This document shows positions 35,562 to 44,225 of a DNA stretch of 64,000 nt, piece by piece (the first letter of the stretch is position 1; every line of letters starts with the position of its first letter). The position numbers and the translations under genes are program-made. The notes below the pieces were generated by a model. It saw nothing but the letters and a program-made list of their open reading frames with translations, searched no databases and was not told the DNA's origin. Source of the DNA: Actinacidiphila glaucinigra (GTDB lineage: Bacteria > Actinomycetota > Actinomycetes > Streptomycetales > Streptomycetaceae); NCBI RefSeq assembly GCF_900188405.1, contig NZ_FZOF01000029.1, positions 46,342 through 110,341 on the forward strand, in the 5' to 3' direction.

Positions 35562-35993
35562 TTACCGATACCAGTCGCCGCCGCTCGTGAGAGAACGGTG
35601 CAGATAGTCCTCCAGTTCCCGGGCTGCCCACAGCCTGCTGTCGTCCTCGTGATCCCAGACGAAGATGTCCGGACGGTCAGGCGTCAGCACAAAGGCGAAC
35701 TGGTCACCTCCGCCGTTGTCGCCGAAGAACAGCAGGGGGTCAAAGGGCATGTACAGGCCCGGGAAAGCATCGGGGGACCAGAACAGCAGGTTCTGTTTCA
35801 CGATCCGGTCCAGGGACCAGACGACGTCCTTCCCGTAGGCGCCGACTACCCCGTCGGTCTCCAGCAGCAGAGCTGCCAGCTGCGCCGGCAGGCCTCTGCC
35901 GAGCCGCTGCTCCGCCTCAGCGAGAGCGGTCCCGTCCACGGGCGGTCGAAATCTGACGTTGGGCAGAGCCCCTGCAGCAGCAGCTTTCCACAC
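35562..35993 (-). CDS. SMI1/KNR4 (SUKH-1) family protein
   Basis: A 143-residue SUKH-superfamily protein. ALAEAEQRLGRGLPAQLAALL is the opening helix pair. The hydrophobic strand segments YMPFDPLLFFGDNGGGDQFAF and IFVWDHEDDSR are the family core. SUKH proteins are widespread immunity proteins against secreted nuclease or other polymorphic toxins, and some have other roles. No toxin gene is visible nearby. The GTG start gives VWKAAAAGALPNV, with a weak ribosome site. A HEAT-repeat protein, another frequent immunity fold, is encoded divergently 240 bp away. Confidence 0.85.
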   Translation of the reverse strand: MWKAAAAGALPNVRFRPPVDGTALAEAEQRLGRGLPAQLAALLLETDGVVGAYGKDVVWSLDRIVKQNLLFWSPDAFPGLYMPFDPLLFFGDNGGGDQFAFVLTPDRPDIFVWDHEDDSRLWAARELEDYLHRSLTSGGDWYR

Positions 35994-36232
35994 GAGCGCA
36001 GCCTAATCGGCAGGACCAGCGACCCCGAGCGCAGGCACCCTCTAGAGGCGAAATACGGCGGCCCCCACCAGCAGTTGACCGCCATCGGCCCGATGCGGCC
36101 GACTGACGTACCCGGCAGGGCTCAGGTACGACGTAGTCCGGGCCTTCACCCCTTCCAAACTGGTGGCATGCACACGTGCGGCAGCCTCCCCCGGCGGGAC
36201 CGCCGTCCGGATGAGCCGCCCGCAGGGGAATC

Positions 36233-37009
36233 GTGTCGGAGGTCTGGTCTAGGTTTGGGGCCGTGCACGACAGCCGTTCCGGCGCCGGGGCGTCCCGCGA
36301 GCCTGACCTGCCGCCGTACCAGGTAGTCCTGGCAGAGACTGATTGGGCTTCGCTCGAGACCGCTTTCGGGAACGGTGAGGACCTTCCCACCATTCTGGCG
36401 CGGCTGTTGGAGCCCGATCCCAAGGTCCAGGTCACCGCTTTGTCGGAGCTGGGTGAGATGGTCAACCACCAGAGCACCATCTACGAGGCCACCGCCCCCG
36501 TGGCCATGTATGTCGCCGGCATCCTCACCCACCCGGCGGCTACGACCCCGCGGCCCTATCGCAACGTCCCCATCCGCGCGGCGCTGTTGAACTGGCTGGC
36601 TTCCACGTCCTACGACGCCTCAGACGAGATCGCCGGCCGCATCGAGCAGTGGTTCCCCGGCTTCCTCACCCCCGGCACCACCATGGCGGCCTTCCGGGAC
36701 CTGCGGCCGGTGCTCTACCGGGCGGTCGCGCCCTTCCTGCAGGACAGCCACGAGGACGTGCGCGAAGCAGCCGTCATCGCCGCGCTCGTCCTCGCCGAGC
36801 ACCCCGCACTCGCCGAGCACCGTGATCACCTCGCCGTGCACGCGCGCCGCGTCCTGGACACCAGCGGCCACGACCCCAACCGTCGCTTCGCCCGGAGGGT
36901 CCTCGAAGCATGGGGTCACGACGTCCCCAGCCCCGAACCCTTCCGGGAGGAGCCCTGGGACCAGGGACCGCACAACGACGGCCGCGGCGATCTCGAACCG
37001 CCCTTCTGA
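36233..37009 (+). CDS. HEAT-repeat protein, short paralogue
   Basis: A protein of up to 258 residues built of HEAT-like helices. The N-terminal module (LETAFGNGEDLPTILARLLE, then NHQSTIYEATAPVAMYVAGI) matches the beginning of the 745-residue protein at 2389-4626. Later repeats include VREAAVIAALVLAEHPAL and FARRVLEAWGHDVP. The GTG at 36233 and a second GTG at 36263 are both possible; the second has a better upstream GGGG. Next to a SUKH-family gene, an immunity-like role is plausible but unproven. Confidence 0.78.
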   Translation: MSEVWSRFGAVHDSRSGAGASREPDLPPYQVVLAETDWASLETAFGNGEDLPTILARLLEPDPKVQVTALSELGEMVNHQSTIYEATAPVAMYVAGILTHPAATTPRPYRNVPIRAALLNWLASTSYDASDEIAGRIEQWFPGFLTPGTTMAAFRDLRPVLYRAVAPFLQDSHEDVREAAVIAALVLAEHPALAEHRDHLAVHARRVLDTSGHDPNRRFARRVLEAWGHDVPSPEPFREEPWDQGPHNDGRGDLEPPF

Positions 37010-37114
37010 CCGCTACGCGCGACTGCCGCGGCCCGCGGAGGGCAACCCACGGCGGAACGCGGCATCAGATGTCGCACCCGCGGGAAACGATCAAGGATCG
37101 CCTACGATCCAGCC

Positions 37115-38253
37115 ATGAGCGCTCTGGCCGGATATCGGGCGATGTGGTCGAACCTGCGGCGTCGGGACCCCGTTCTGCTGTCCCCTGCCGTGCTGACCGC
37201 GGTCATCGGGGTCCTGGCGGTCCTCACCCCCCAGGACGTCCCCTTCACCCGGCTGCTGCCGGCGGCGCCCGCGCTCGCCGCGTCGGTCTGGTCCGTGCGG
37301 GCGACACTCACCCTCGGGATGATCTGCCTGCTCCCCGTGATCGGCTACGCCCTCGCCTTCTCCGACATGTCCGCCCTGTACACCGCGGGCGCGATCGGCG
37401 CCGTCACTCTGGCCGCGGCCTACGCCAGCCATCTGCGCCTGCAGCGCGAACACACCCTCGCCCAGGTCCGCGCCGTCGCAGACGCGACGCAGGAGGTCCT
37501 TCTCAGGCCTGTGCCGCGGCGCGTCGGGAATCTGGAGATCGCCATCTTCTATCTCGCCGCGGCGCCCCAGGCCCGCATCGGCGGCGACTTCTACGCCGCG
37601 GCCGACACGCCCCACGGTCTGCGCCTCATCCTCGGGGACGTCCGCGGCAAGGGCCTGCCCGCCGTCGGCGTCTCGGCCGCGCTCCTCGGCTCCTTCCACG
37701 AGGCGGCCTACGACGCCCCGGACCTGGCGCACCTCGCGGAGCGCCTGGAGACCACCATCGCCCGGTACACCGCCGCGGTGCCCGCGGAGGACGACTGCGA
37801 ACGCTTCGCCACCGCCGTCATCGTGGAGATCCCGCCGGGCGCCGACCATGCCCGCGTGCTCAGTTGCGGGCATCTCCGGCCCTGCTGGTGCACGACGGCC
37901 GCACCCGGGCCATCGAGCCCGCCGTCCCCTCACCGCCGGTCAACCTGGCGGCACTTCTGGGCTCCGGCTACCACGTGGACCGCGTCCCCCTCGCCGTCGG
38001 CGACCTGCTGCTGCTCTACACCGACGGCGTCAGCGAGACCCGCGACCCGGACGGCGCCTTCTTCCCGCTCGCCGACTGGACCCGGCAGGCCGCCACCACG
38101 TCACCGGCCGGGTTCCTGGAACTGCTCCACCAGGCCCTCCTCCGGCACGGCGACGGCAGCCTCAACGACGACATCGCCTGCGTCGCCATCCGGAAGACCG
38201 CCGCGAAGACCTCCGTAACGACCGCCGCAAAAGCCGCCACGAAGGCACCGTGA
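37115..38253 (+). pseudogene. SpoIIE/RsbU-type PP2C phosphatase with frameshift
   Basis: A membrane-anchored serine phosphatase interrupted by a -1 frameshift. Residues 1-115 contain about four transmembrane helices. The PP2C-like SpoIIE domain begins near 120 (ATQEVLLRPVPRR, IGGDFYAAADTPHGLRLILG, VRGKGLPAV). At about 37873, after SCGH, the frame shifts and the correct sequence continues in another frame (ALLVHDGRTRAIEPAVPSPP, LLLLYTDGVSETRDPDGAFF, LNDDIACVAI). Restoring one base (CATCC for CATC) gives a normal protein of about 380 residues. Either the gene is a recent pseudogene or the base was missed in sequencing. Confidence 0.85.
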
Positions 38254-38281
38254 GGCCCCGCGCTCCACCCACCGCCGGGTA

Positions 38282-38304
38282 TTTCCTAGTGACTTGATGG
38301 GAAA
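38282..38304. promoter_or_regulatory. Candidate operator upstream of flavin monooxygenase
   Basis: A 23-bp imperfect dyad with perfect ends, TTTCCTA...TGGGAAA, 32 bp before the ATG of the acyl-CoA-dehydrogenase-like gene. A possible site for the Rrf2-type regulator at 39647-40105 or another sulfur regulator. Confidence 0.4.
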
Positions 38305-38335
38305 ACGTTGACGGCGCTCCGTCAGGCTGCGCAGG

Positions 38336-39604
38336 ATGAGAGACGTGCCCCAGACGCCCATGGACGTTGAGACCGCCGCGCCGTCCGACTCCGCGCCGCA
38401 GGCGGAACCGGAGCGGGAACCGACCGGGCCGGGCCGGACGCACTGGCTGCGCGTGGCCCGTGAGACGGCGGACGACCTGGCCACGGACGCGGTCGCCAGG
38501 GACCAGGCGGCCAAGCCCCCGTTCGACGAGGTGTCCCGGCTGCGCGAGTCGGGGCTGCTGTCGCTGCTGGTACCCGCCGGGTCCGGCGGAGGGGGCGCGG
38601 ACTGGGCAACGGCGTACGCCGTCGTCCGGGAGATCGCGGCGGCCGACGCCGCCGTCGCCCAGCTGCTCGGCACCCACTACTTCGTGTCGTGGAGCGCACG
38701 CCTCCTCACCGGTCCCTCCGCCGCCGCGGAGCTGGAACGGCGCTCCGCGGCGGAGCAGTGGTGCTGGGGCGGCGGATTCGCGCGGCAGGATCCGCCGCTG
38801 ATCCTGGCCAGGACCGCGGGCGGCCAGCGGCTGGAGGGGCGGCAGAGCTACGTCACGGGCGTTCTCGTCGCCGACCGCATCGCCGTACGCGCCGTGCGGG
38901 CCGGCACCGGCGAACCGCTCGCCGTCGCCGTCGATCCCGCCCGGCACGGGGTCGCGGTCGACGCGCAGGACGACCCGTTCGGCCAGCGCCTCGCGGCTGG
39001 AGGCGGCGTGGAGTTCGCCTCCGTGGCCGTCACCGCCGACGACGTGCTCGGTTCGCTGTCCGCCGAAGAGGACGTCCTGTCCCCCATGGCCTCGCTGGCC
39101 TCGCCGCTCGGGCGTCTGATGTCGGTGCAGCTGCGGCTCGGCCTGGCCGAGGGCGTGCTCGCCGAGGCCCGCGAGTACAGCAGGGCGGGCCGGCGGCCGT
39201 GGCAGCCGGAGTGGCCGGCCGGATCGCCCCAGGACCCCCATGTGCTGGCCGCGTACGGCGAGCTGACCGTCCTCACCCGCTCCGCCTCCGCGCTCGCCGG
39301 TCAGGCGCTGGAGGCGTTGCAGGGCGGCCTCGCGCGCGGTGACGACCTCGGCTACGAGGAGTGCGCGGAGATCTCGGCGCTCGCGGCCGTGGCCGAGGTC
39401 GCGGCGTCCACGGCCGTACGGGAGAGCACGACGCGCGCCCTGGACGTCATCGGCCCCCGCTCCGCGTCCGCGCGTCTGGGCCTGGACCGCTTCTGGCGCA
39501 ACGCGCGCGCCCACACCCTGTACGAGCCCGTCGCCCCCCGCCTCCGCGACGTCGGGGACTACTACCTCAACGGCACGCACCCGCCGTTCACGTTGCCGGT
39601 GTGA
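38336..39604 (+). CDS. Acyl-CoA-dehydrogenase-like flavin monooxygenase (SfnB/DszC type)
   Basis: A 422-residue protein with the acyl-CoA dehydrogenase fold but the sequence style of SfnB/DszC monooxygenases, which use FMNH2 and O2 to oxidise organosulfur compounds. Segments include FDEVSRLRESGLLSLLVPAG, LGTHYFVSWSARLL, LRLGLAEGVLAEAREYSRAG and the C-terminal DVIGPRSASARLGLDRFWRN. The first 40 residues are Pro/Glu-rich and probably disordered; a GTG at 38345 is an alternative start. The Rrf2 regulator 42 bp downstream supports a role in sulfur scavenging. The substrate is unknown. Confidence 0.85.
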   Translation: MRDVPQTPMDVETAAPSDSAPQAEPEREPTGPGRTHWLRVARETADDLATDAVARDQAAKPPFDEVSRLRESGLLSLLVPAGSGGGGADWATAYAVVREIAAADAAVAQLLGTHYFVSWSARLLTGPSAAAELERRSAAEQWCWGGGFARQDPPLILARTAGGQRLEGRQSYVTGVLVADRIAVRAVRAGTGEPLAVAVDPARHGVAVDAQDDPFGQRLAAGGGVEFASVAVTADDVLGSLSAEEDVLSPMASLASPLGRLMSVQLRLGLAEGVLAEAREYSRAGRRPWQPEWPAGSPQDPHVLAAYGELTVLTRSASALAGQALEALQGGLARGDDLGYEECAEISALAAVAEVAASTAVRESTTRALDVIGPRSASARLGLDRFWRNARAHTLYEPVAPRLRDVGDYYLNGTHPPFTLPV

Positions 39605-39646
39605 CCCGCGGCCCACGCCACCGGCACCCGACGGGATAATGCGCCC

Positions 39647-40105
39647 ATGCGGATCTCAGCCAGGGCGGACTACGCGGTACGCGCCGCGCTGCAGCTCGCC
39701 GCGTCCGCGGAGGCGGCGCCGGTGAAGGCCGAGGCCATAGCCGCCGCCCAGGACATCCCGCACAAGTTCCTCGAGGGCATCCTCAACGAGCTGCGCCGTG
39801 CCGGTCTCGTCGTCAGCCGGCGGGGCGGCAACGGCGGCTACCGCCTGGCCGGGCCCGCCGCGTCGATCAGCATCGCCGACGTCATCCGGGCCGTCGACGG
39901 ACCGCTCGTCTCGGTCCGCGGGGTCCGCCCCCCGGACCTGGCGTACACCGGTCCCGCGGAGTCGCTGCTGCCGCTGTGGATCGCGCTGCGGTCCAACGTG
40001 CGCGAGATCCTGGAAGGTGTGTCCCTCGCCGACGTCGCGGGGGCCGAACTGCCGCGCGGTGTCCTGGCGCTGACGGAGCCCCCGAGCGCCTGGACGAACC
40101 CCTGA
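39647..40105 (+). CDS. Rrf2-family regulator, cysteine-free (CymR-like)
   Basis: A 152-residue Rrf2 winged-helix regulator: MRISARADYAVRAALQLA, then IAAAQDIPHKFLEGILNELR as the recognition helix and GGNGGYRLAGPAASISIADV as the wing. No cysteine is present, so it cannot bind an iron-sulfur cluster as IscR and NsrR do. It belongs with CymR-like members that respond to sulfur or cysteine status through partner proteins. It is placed directly after an SfnB/DszC-type gene, which fits such a role. Confidence 0.9.
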   Translation: MRISARADYAVRAALQLAASAEAAPVKAEAIAAAQDIPHKFLEGILNELRRAGLVVSRRGGNGGYRLAGPAASISIADVIRAVDGPLVSVRGVRPPDLAYTGPAESLLPLWIALRSNVREILEGVSLADVAGAELPRGVLALTEPPSAWTNP

Positions 40106-40219
40106 CCACGCACGGGACGGACGTGTGCGCGCCGTGCGGGACGGCTCGCCGTGGGCCGGGAACGGCGGGCCGCGGCGGCGGGCGACGTATCGTTGTCGAT
40201 CTCTTCGACGGGAGCCGCC

Positions 40220-40831
40220 ATGAGCACGCCGCAGGACCTGATGATCGTCAGCATGGACGTGGCCTCGAGCCCGCCCGTCGAGCCGGGCGATCTCTCGCTC
40301 GCGCTCGCCGGGGCCGAGGTGATCGACCTGCTGGGTGCGCGGGCCGTCACCCTGGACGGTGACCGCCTGGTCCCGGTGGCCGGGCCGGTGACCGGTGACC
40401 ATCTGCTGGACCAGGCGGCGTCCGCGCTCGCCGACCAGGCGCCGTACGAGTCGGTCGAGGACTGGCTGTGGCGCAGGGGCCGCAACCTCTCCTCGGTCTA
40501 CCGCGCCGGGCTGCGGGCGACCGGTCTGACCGCCGTGAACAGCCCCCGCTGGCGGCCCTGGGTCACCGGTGAGCCGGTGCTGCTGGACTCCCCCGAGCGC
40601 GGGGCGGCGCTCGCCCGCTGGACGTCCGGGGAGCCGGTCCTGTCGGCCCTGGCCGCCGCCGCCGGGATCTCCGGGGAGCGGGGCGAGGGCGCGCCGTCGG
40701 CCGGTGAGGTCACGGACGACGCCGTGGCGACCGTGCTTGCGGCGGTCCACGACGCCGTCGAGGAGCTGCAGTCGGTGCGGCAGCGCAAGGACGTCGAGCA
40801 GGCGGCCTTCGACAACATCTGGCGGGCCTGA
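40220..40831 (+). CDS. GPP34-family protein
   Basis: A 203-residue protein of the GPP34 (Golgi phosphoprotein 3-like) family, common in actinomycetes. Characteristic segments are PQDLMIVSMDV, GAEVIDLLGARAVTLDGDRL, LVPVAGPVTGDHLLDQAASA and SVRQRKDVEQAAFDNIWRA at the end. The eukaryotic homologue binds phosphatidylinositol-4-phosphate; bacterial function is unknown. The ATG at 40220 follows GGGAG. A hairpin terminator starts 2 bp after the stop. Confidence 0.85.
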   Translation: MSTPQDLMIVSMDVASSPPVEPGDLSLALAGAEVIDLLGARAVTLDGDRLVPVAGPVTGDHLLDQAASALADQAPYESVEDWLWRRGRNLSSVYRAGLRATGLTAVNSPRWRPWVTGEPVLLDSPERGAALARWTSGEPVLSALAAAAGISGERGEGAPSAGEVTDDAVATVLAAVHDAVEELQSVRQRKDVEQAAFDNIWRA

Positions 40832-40832
40832 G

Positions 40833-40855
40833 CGAGCCCGGCGCCGGCGGGCTCG
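40833..40855. terminator. Hairpin terminator after GPP34 gene
   Basis: CGAGCCCG-GCGCCGG-CGGGCTCG, a perfect 8-bp stem immediately after the stop, between convergent genes. Confidence 0.75.
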
Positions 40856-41004
40856 GGTGGGCGGGCCGGGGCCGCGGCGCGGGCGACCGTCCCGTGGTGC
40901 ACGTCCTGCTCGAAGAGCTGTGCCCGGTGACGATCCGCCGCCGGGGGCGCCCCGGAGTCCTCGGGTGCGGGGTCGTCCTGCCCTTGCCGCGGCCCGCCCG
41001 GCGG

Positions 41005-42690
41005 TCAGGCGGGGGCGGTGTTCCGGTCGTTAAGGGAGTGCGCGATGCTGCCGAGCAGCGGTGGCACGTCGTCGAGGCCGGTGACCGCCTCGATGAAGGC
41101 CAGGCGGCCGGAGGTCCGCGCGGCCCGGTCGAGCGCCGCGTCGAGTTCCCGCCCGGTGCGGACGGTGGCGACCAGCGGGTCACGGACACCGAGGGCGGCG
41201 GGGACGGCGGGCCAGTCCCAGGCGGCGATGTCGTTGTAGGCGGCGCGGGCGCCGTGGATGACCCGCTCGACGGTGTAGCCCCGGTTGTTGACGAGGACGA
41301 TCACGGGTGCGAGGCCGTGCCGCCCGAAGGTGCCCAGTTCCTGCACCGTCATCTGGGCCGAGCCGTCGCCGATGAGCAGCACGCCGCGGCGTGAGCGGTC
41401 GGCCAGCTGGGCGCCCAGCAGCGCGGGCAGGGTGTAGCCGATCGAACCCCACAGGGGCTGCCCGAGGAAGCGCGTGCCGGCCGGCAGCCGCCGCGTGGCC
41501 ATGCCGTAGTACGCGGTGCCCTGGTCGGCCGCGACGACGTCACCGGGCCGCACAGCGGCGGCCACGGCGTTCCACAGGCGGTCCTGCGTGAGCGGGCCGT
41601 CCTCCGCGGGCGCCCCGGCGGTGGGGAAGGTCCGGTGGGGCGTGGGCGGCGTCTCCCGGTCCGCGACGAGTTCGGCGAGCACGGCCAGCCCCGCGCGCAA
41701 CGGCACGTCGGGGAAGACCAGGCCGTCGACACTGGCGCTGTGGGGGCCGAGTCCGATGCCGGCCGCGGTGTCGAAGCCGTGGGTGAGTCCGCCGCTGGTG
41801 GTGTCGGCGAGGACGACTCCGGCCCTGATCAGCAGGTCCGCGTCGTCCACGAGCGCGCGGACCACGGGGTCGCTGAAGGCTCCCGAGTACACGCCGAGGT
41901 GGAGCGGGTTCCCCTCGTCCAGGAGGTCCTTGCCGGAGACGGGCGTGGCGTGCGGCAGGGGCCCGGCGGCCAGCAGGCGGGTGAGTTCGGCGCGTGCCCC
42001 GAAGCGGTCGACGAGGAAGTCCGCCAGGACGGTGACCGTTCCGGCCCGCTCCAGCCGTGCCCGCGCGGCCCGGGTGAACGCGGCCAGGCCGGTGCCGTCG
42101 CCCGCGGCCGAGGAGCGCGACGGGCGCGCCGGGGCGGCCGGGGCGGCCGGGGCGGTGACGGGGGCCGACCCGACGTCCGAGGGGAGCCGCAGGTAGGCGG
42201 GGCGGCTGTCGCGGGCGGCGGTGCCGAGGACCCGGTCGATGGTGTCCGCCGCGGTGCCGGGACGCAGGGTGGCGTGCGCGCAGACGACCTCCGCGTGGGC
42301 GCGGGCGAACCGCTCGAAGTCGGCGTCGCCGAAGGTGTGGTGCAGTACGGCTCCGCTGCGTTCGGCGGCCCGCGCGGGACCGACCGCGACGTGGAGCAGC
42401 GGGACGTACTCGGCGTAGCTGCCGGCCACCGCGTTGATCGCGCTGAGTTCGCCCACCCCGTACGTCGTCAGCAGCGCCCCGAAGCCGGCGATCCTGGCGT
42501 ACCCGTCGGCCGCGTACGCGGCCCCCAGTTCGTTGGCGGTGCCCACCCAGGTCATGCGGGGGTGGGCGAGGACGCGGTCGAGGAACGCGAGGTTGTAGTC
42601 GCCGGGGACGCCGAAGACGTGGGAGACGCCGAGGTCGGCGAGCCGGTCCAGCAGGTGGTCGGCCACGGTGGCCGGGGGGTCGTCTGTCAT
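41005..42690 (-). CDS. Thiamine-diphosphate 2-keto-acid decarboxylase (PDC/IPDC-like)
   Basis: A 561-residue ThDP enzyme of the pyruvate/indolepyruvate decarboxylase family. The catalytic Glu54 is in TANELGAAYAADGYAR and the active-site His pair in VLHHTFGDADF. The cofactor motif runs from GDGSAQMTVQELGTF to LVNN (GDG...NN). It converts a 2-keto acid to an aldehyde and CO2. The ATG at 42690 has a GGAGG site. It is divergent from a PucR-type regulator. Pyruvate, phenylpyruvate, indolepyruvate and branched keto acids are all possible substrates; nothing in the context decides. Confidence 0.9.
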   Translation of the reverse strand: MTDDPPATVADHLLDRLADLGVSHVFGVPGDYNLAFLDRVLAHPRMTWVGTANELGAAYAADGYARIAGFGALLTTYGVGELSAINAVAGSYAEYVPLLHVAVGPARAAERSGAVLHHTFGDADFERFARAHAEVVCAHATLRPGTAADTIDRVLGTAARDSRPAYLRLPSDVGSAPVTAPAAPAAPARPSRSSAAGDGTGLAAFTRAARARLERAGTVTVLADFLVDRFGARAELTRLLAAGPLPHATPVSGKDLLDEGNPLHLGVYSGAFSDPVVRALVDDADLLIRAGVVLADTTSGGLTHGFDTAAGIGLGPHSASVDGLVFPDVPLRAGLAVLAELVADRETPPTPHRTFPTAGAPAEDGPLTQDRLWNAVAAAVRPGDVVAADQGTAYYGMATRRLPAGTRFLGQPLWGSIGYTLPALLGAQLADRSRRGVLLIGDGSAQMTVQELGTFGRHGLAPVIVLVNNRGYTVERVIHGARAAYNDIAAWDWPAVPAALGVRDPLVATVRTGRELDAALDRAARTSGRLAFIEAVTGLDDVPPLLGSIAHSLNDRNTAPA

Positions 42691-42850
42691 CCGTATCGCC
42701 TCCGCAGTGCCGGGAATCCCCTTCCAGCGTTTCTCCGCGGGACGTCCGCCGGGCCCACCGAAAGCGAGAATTCCGTCGCCGCCACCCTGTGGAATCCGCA
42801 AATCCGCAGGTCACACCCAGTGCGGCAGAACGCGTACCGGACTTATGGTG

Positions 42851-42885
42851 GGAAACAGCCGATCGTTGCGGAAACGCGTGGAAAA
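42851..42885. promoter_or_regulatory. GGAAAC direct repeats in divergent promoter
   Basis: GGAAAC at 42851 and 42870 and GGAAAA at 42880 lie in the 232-bp gap between the decarboxylase and the PucR-type regulator. The 19- and 10-base offsets place them roughly on one face of the helix, so they are candidate sites for the regulator. Confidence 0.35.
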
Positions 42886-42922
42886 ACGAGCCGCGAGAAA
42901 GCGGAGAAGGCGGTGAACGGCC

Positions 42923-44125
42923 ATGACGGCTGCCTCCCCGCCCGCCCCGTCCCCGCAGGAGGACTGGCGGGACCTGGCGGCGTTGTGCACGGCGGTCCGT
43001 GCGGAGCTGCCCCAGCTGACCGCGGGCATCACCGACCGCATCCGCGAGGAGATCCCGGACTACCACCTCGTACCGCGCTCCGAGCACGAGGCGGGCGTCC
43101 TCCAGCAGTGCGAGGGGCTGCTCAGCGGCCTGGTCACCCGCCGGGGCCCGTCCCCCGAGGAGTGCCGGCACGTCAGGGCGCTGGGGCGTGAGCGGGCCCG
43201 CGAGGGGCTCCCGCTGCAGTCCCTGATCGCCGCCTTCCACGTCGGCTACCGGGAGATCTGGAACATCCTGCTCTCCCGCGCCGGAGCGGACGACGAGGAC
43301 GGTCCGGGGCGGCAGCTGGTCCGTCTCGTCGGCACCGTGTGGACCTGGGTGGAGCAGATCACCGGTGCCGCGGCGGAGGCGTACAACGACGCGCTGCGGG
43401 CCCAGGACGCCGTCCAACTCGGCCTGACCTACCGCTTCTTCCAGGGCCTGTACGCCCGCTCGCCCGAAGAGCCGGACATGGCACAGCTGGCGCGCGCTCT
43501 CGGCTACGCCCCGGCCGGGGCCTTCCGGGCGGTGTGCGCCCCGGCGTGGACCGACGAGCAGCTCACGGAGCTGCGCGGCCGCCTCAACCGCCGTACGGGC
43601 ACCGCCCGGTGCGCCAACCGGGGCGCCTCCATGGTGGCCGTCGTGCAGGGCATGCCCGCCGGCACGGTGATCGACGCCATGCGCGACCTGGTCCCGCGGC
43701 TGCCGATCGGCACCGGTCTCGAGCGCCGGGGCCTGCCCGGCGCGGCCGCCACCATCCTCGACGCCCAGGCGGCGCTCGCGCTGGCCGGGACCGGCGGGCC
43801 GGCCGTCCCCTTCGACGGCGCGTGGCTGGCGGCGACGCTGTTCCCGCAGGCCGACAGGCTGGCGCCACTGCTGGAACCTGCCGTCGGGCCCGCCGCGTCG
43901 CATCCCGAACTGGCCCTGACCGTACGCGGTTTCGCCGACAACGGCTTCTCCCTCAGCGCGACGGGCCGGGCGCTGCACCTGCACCCCAACACCGTGAAGT
44001 ACCGCCTCAACCGCTGGCGGGAGCTGACCGGTTGGGATGTGCACACCTGGCCCGGACTGTCCGCGAGCCTGCTGGGACTGGGACTTGCGCAGGCGGGGGC
44101 GTTCGGCCCGCACGACCGGGGTTGA
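42923..44125 (+). CDS. PucR/CdaR-type transcriptional regulator
   Basis: A 400-residue regulator. The N-terminal sensor part resembles the globin-like RsbRD domain (ITDRIREEIPDY, LPLQSLIAAFHVGYREIWNI). The C-terminal PucR helix-turn-helix (ALTVRGFADNGFSLSATGRA, then LHPNTVKYRLNRWRELTGWD) binds DNA. Such proteins usually activate adjacent catabolic genes. Divergent arrangement suggests control of the keto-acid decarboxylase and of itself. The ATG at 42923 follows GGCGGTGAACGGCC, a poor ribosome site. Confidence 0.88.
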   Translation: MTAASPPAPSPQEDWRDLAALCTAVRAELPQLTAGITDRIREEIPDYHLVPRSEHEAGVLQQCEGLLSGLVTRRGPSPEECRHVRALGRERAREGLPLQSLIAAFHVGYREIWNILLSRAGADDEDGPGRQLVRLVGTVWTWVEQITGAAAEAYNDALRAQDAVQLGLTYRFFQGLYARSPEEPDMAQLARALGYAPAGAFRAVCAPAWTDEQLTELRGRLNRRTGTARCANRGASMVAVVQGMPAGTVIDAMRDLVPRLPIGTGLERRGLPGAAATILDAQAALALAGTGGPAVPFDGAWLAATLFPQADRLAPLLEPAVGPAASHPELALTVRGFADNGFSLSATGRALHLHPNTVKYRLNRWRELTGWDVHTWPGLSASLLGLGLAQAGAFGPHDRG

Positions 44126-44225
44126 GAAAGTGCCAACTCGCTGAGAACGGGGCGGTTCCGGACGATGGGGGCAAAGAATCGGTACCATCCGGCAGCAACA
44201 TCCGATACACGAGAAAGCGGCTGTC

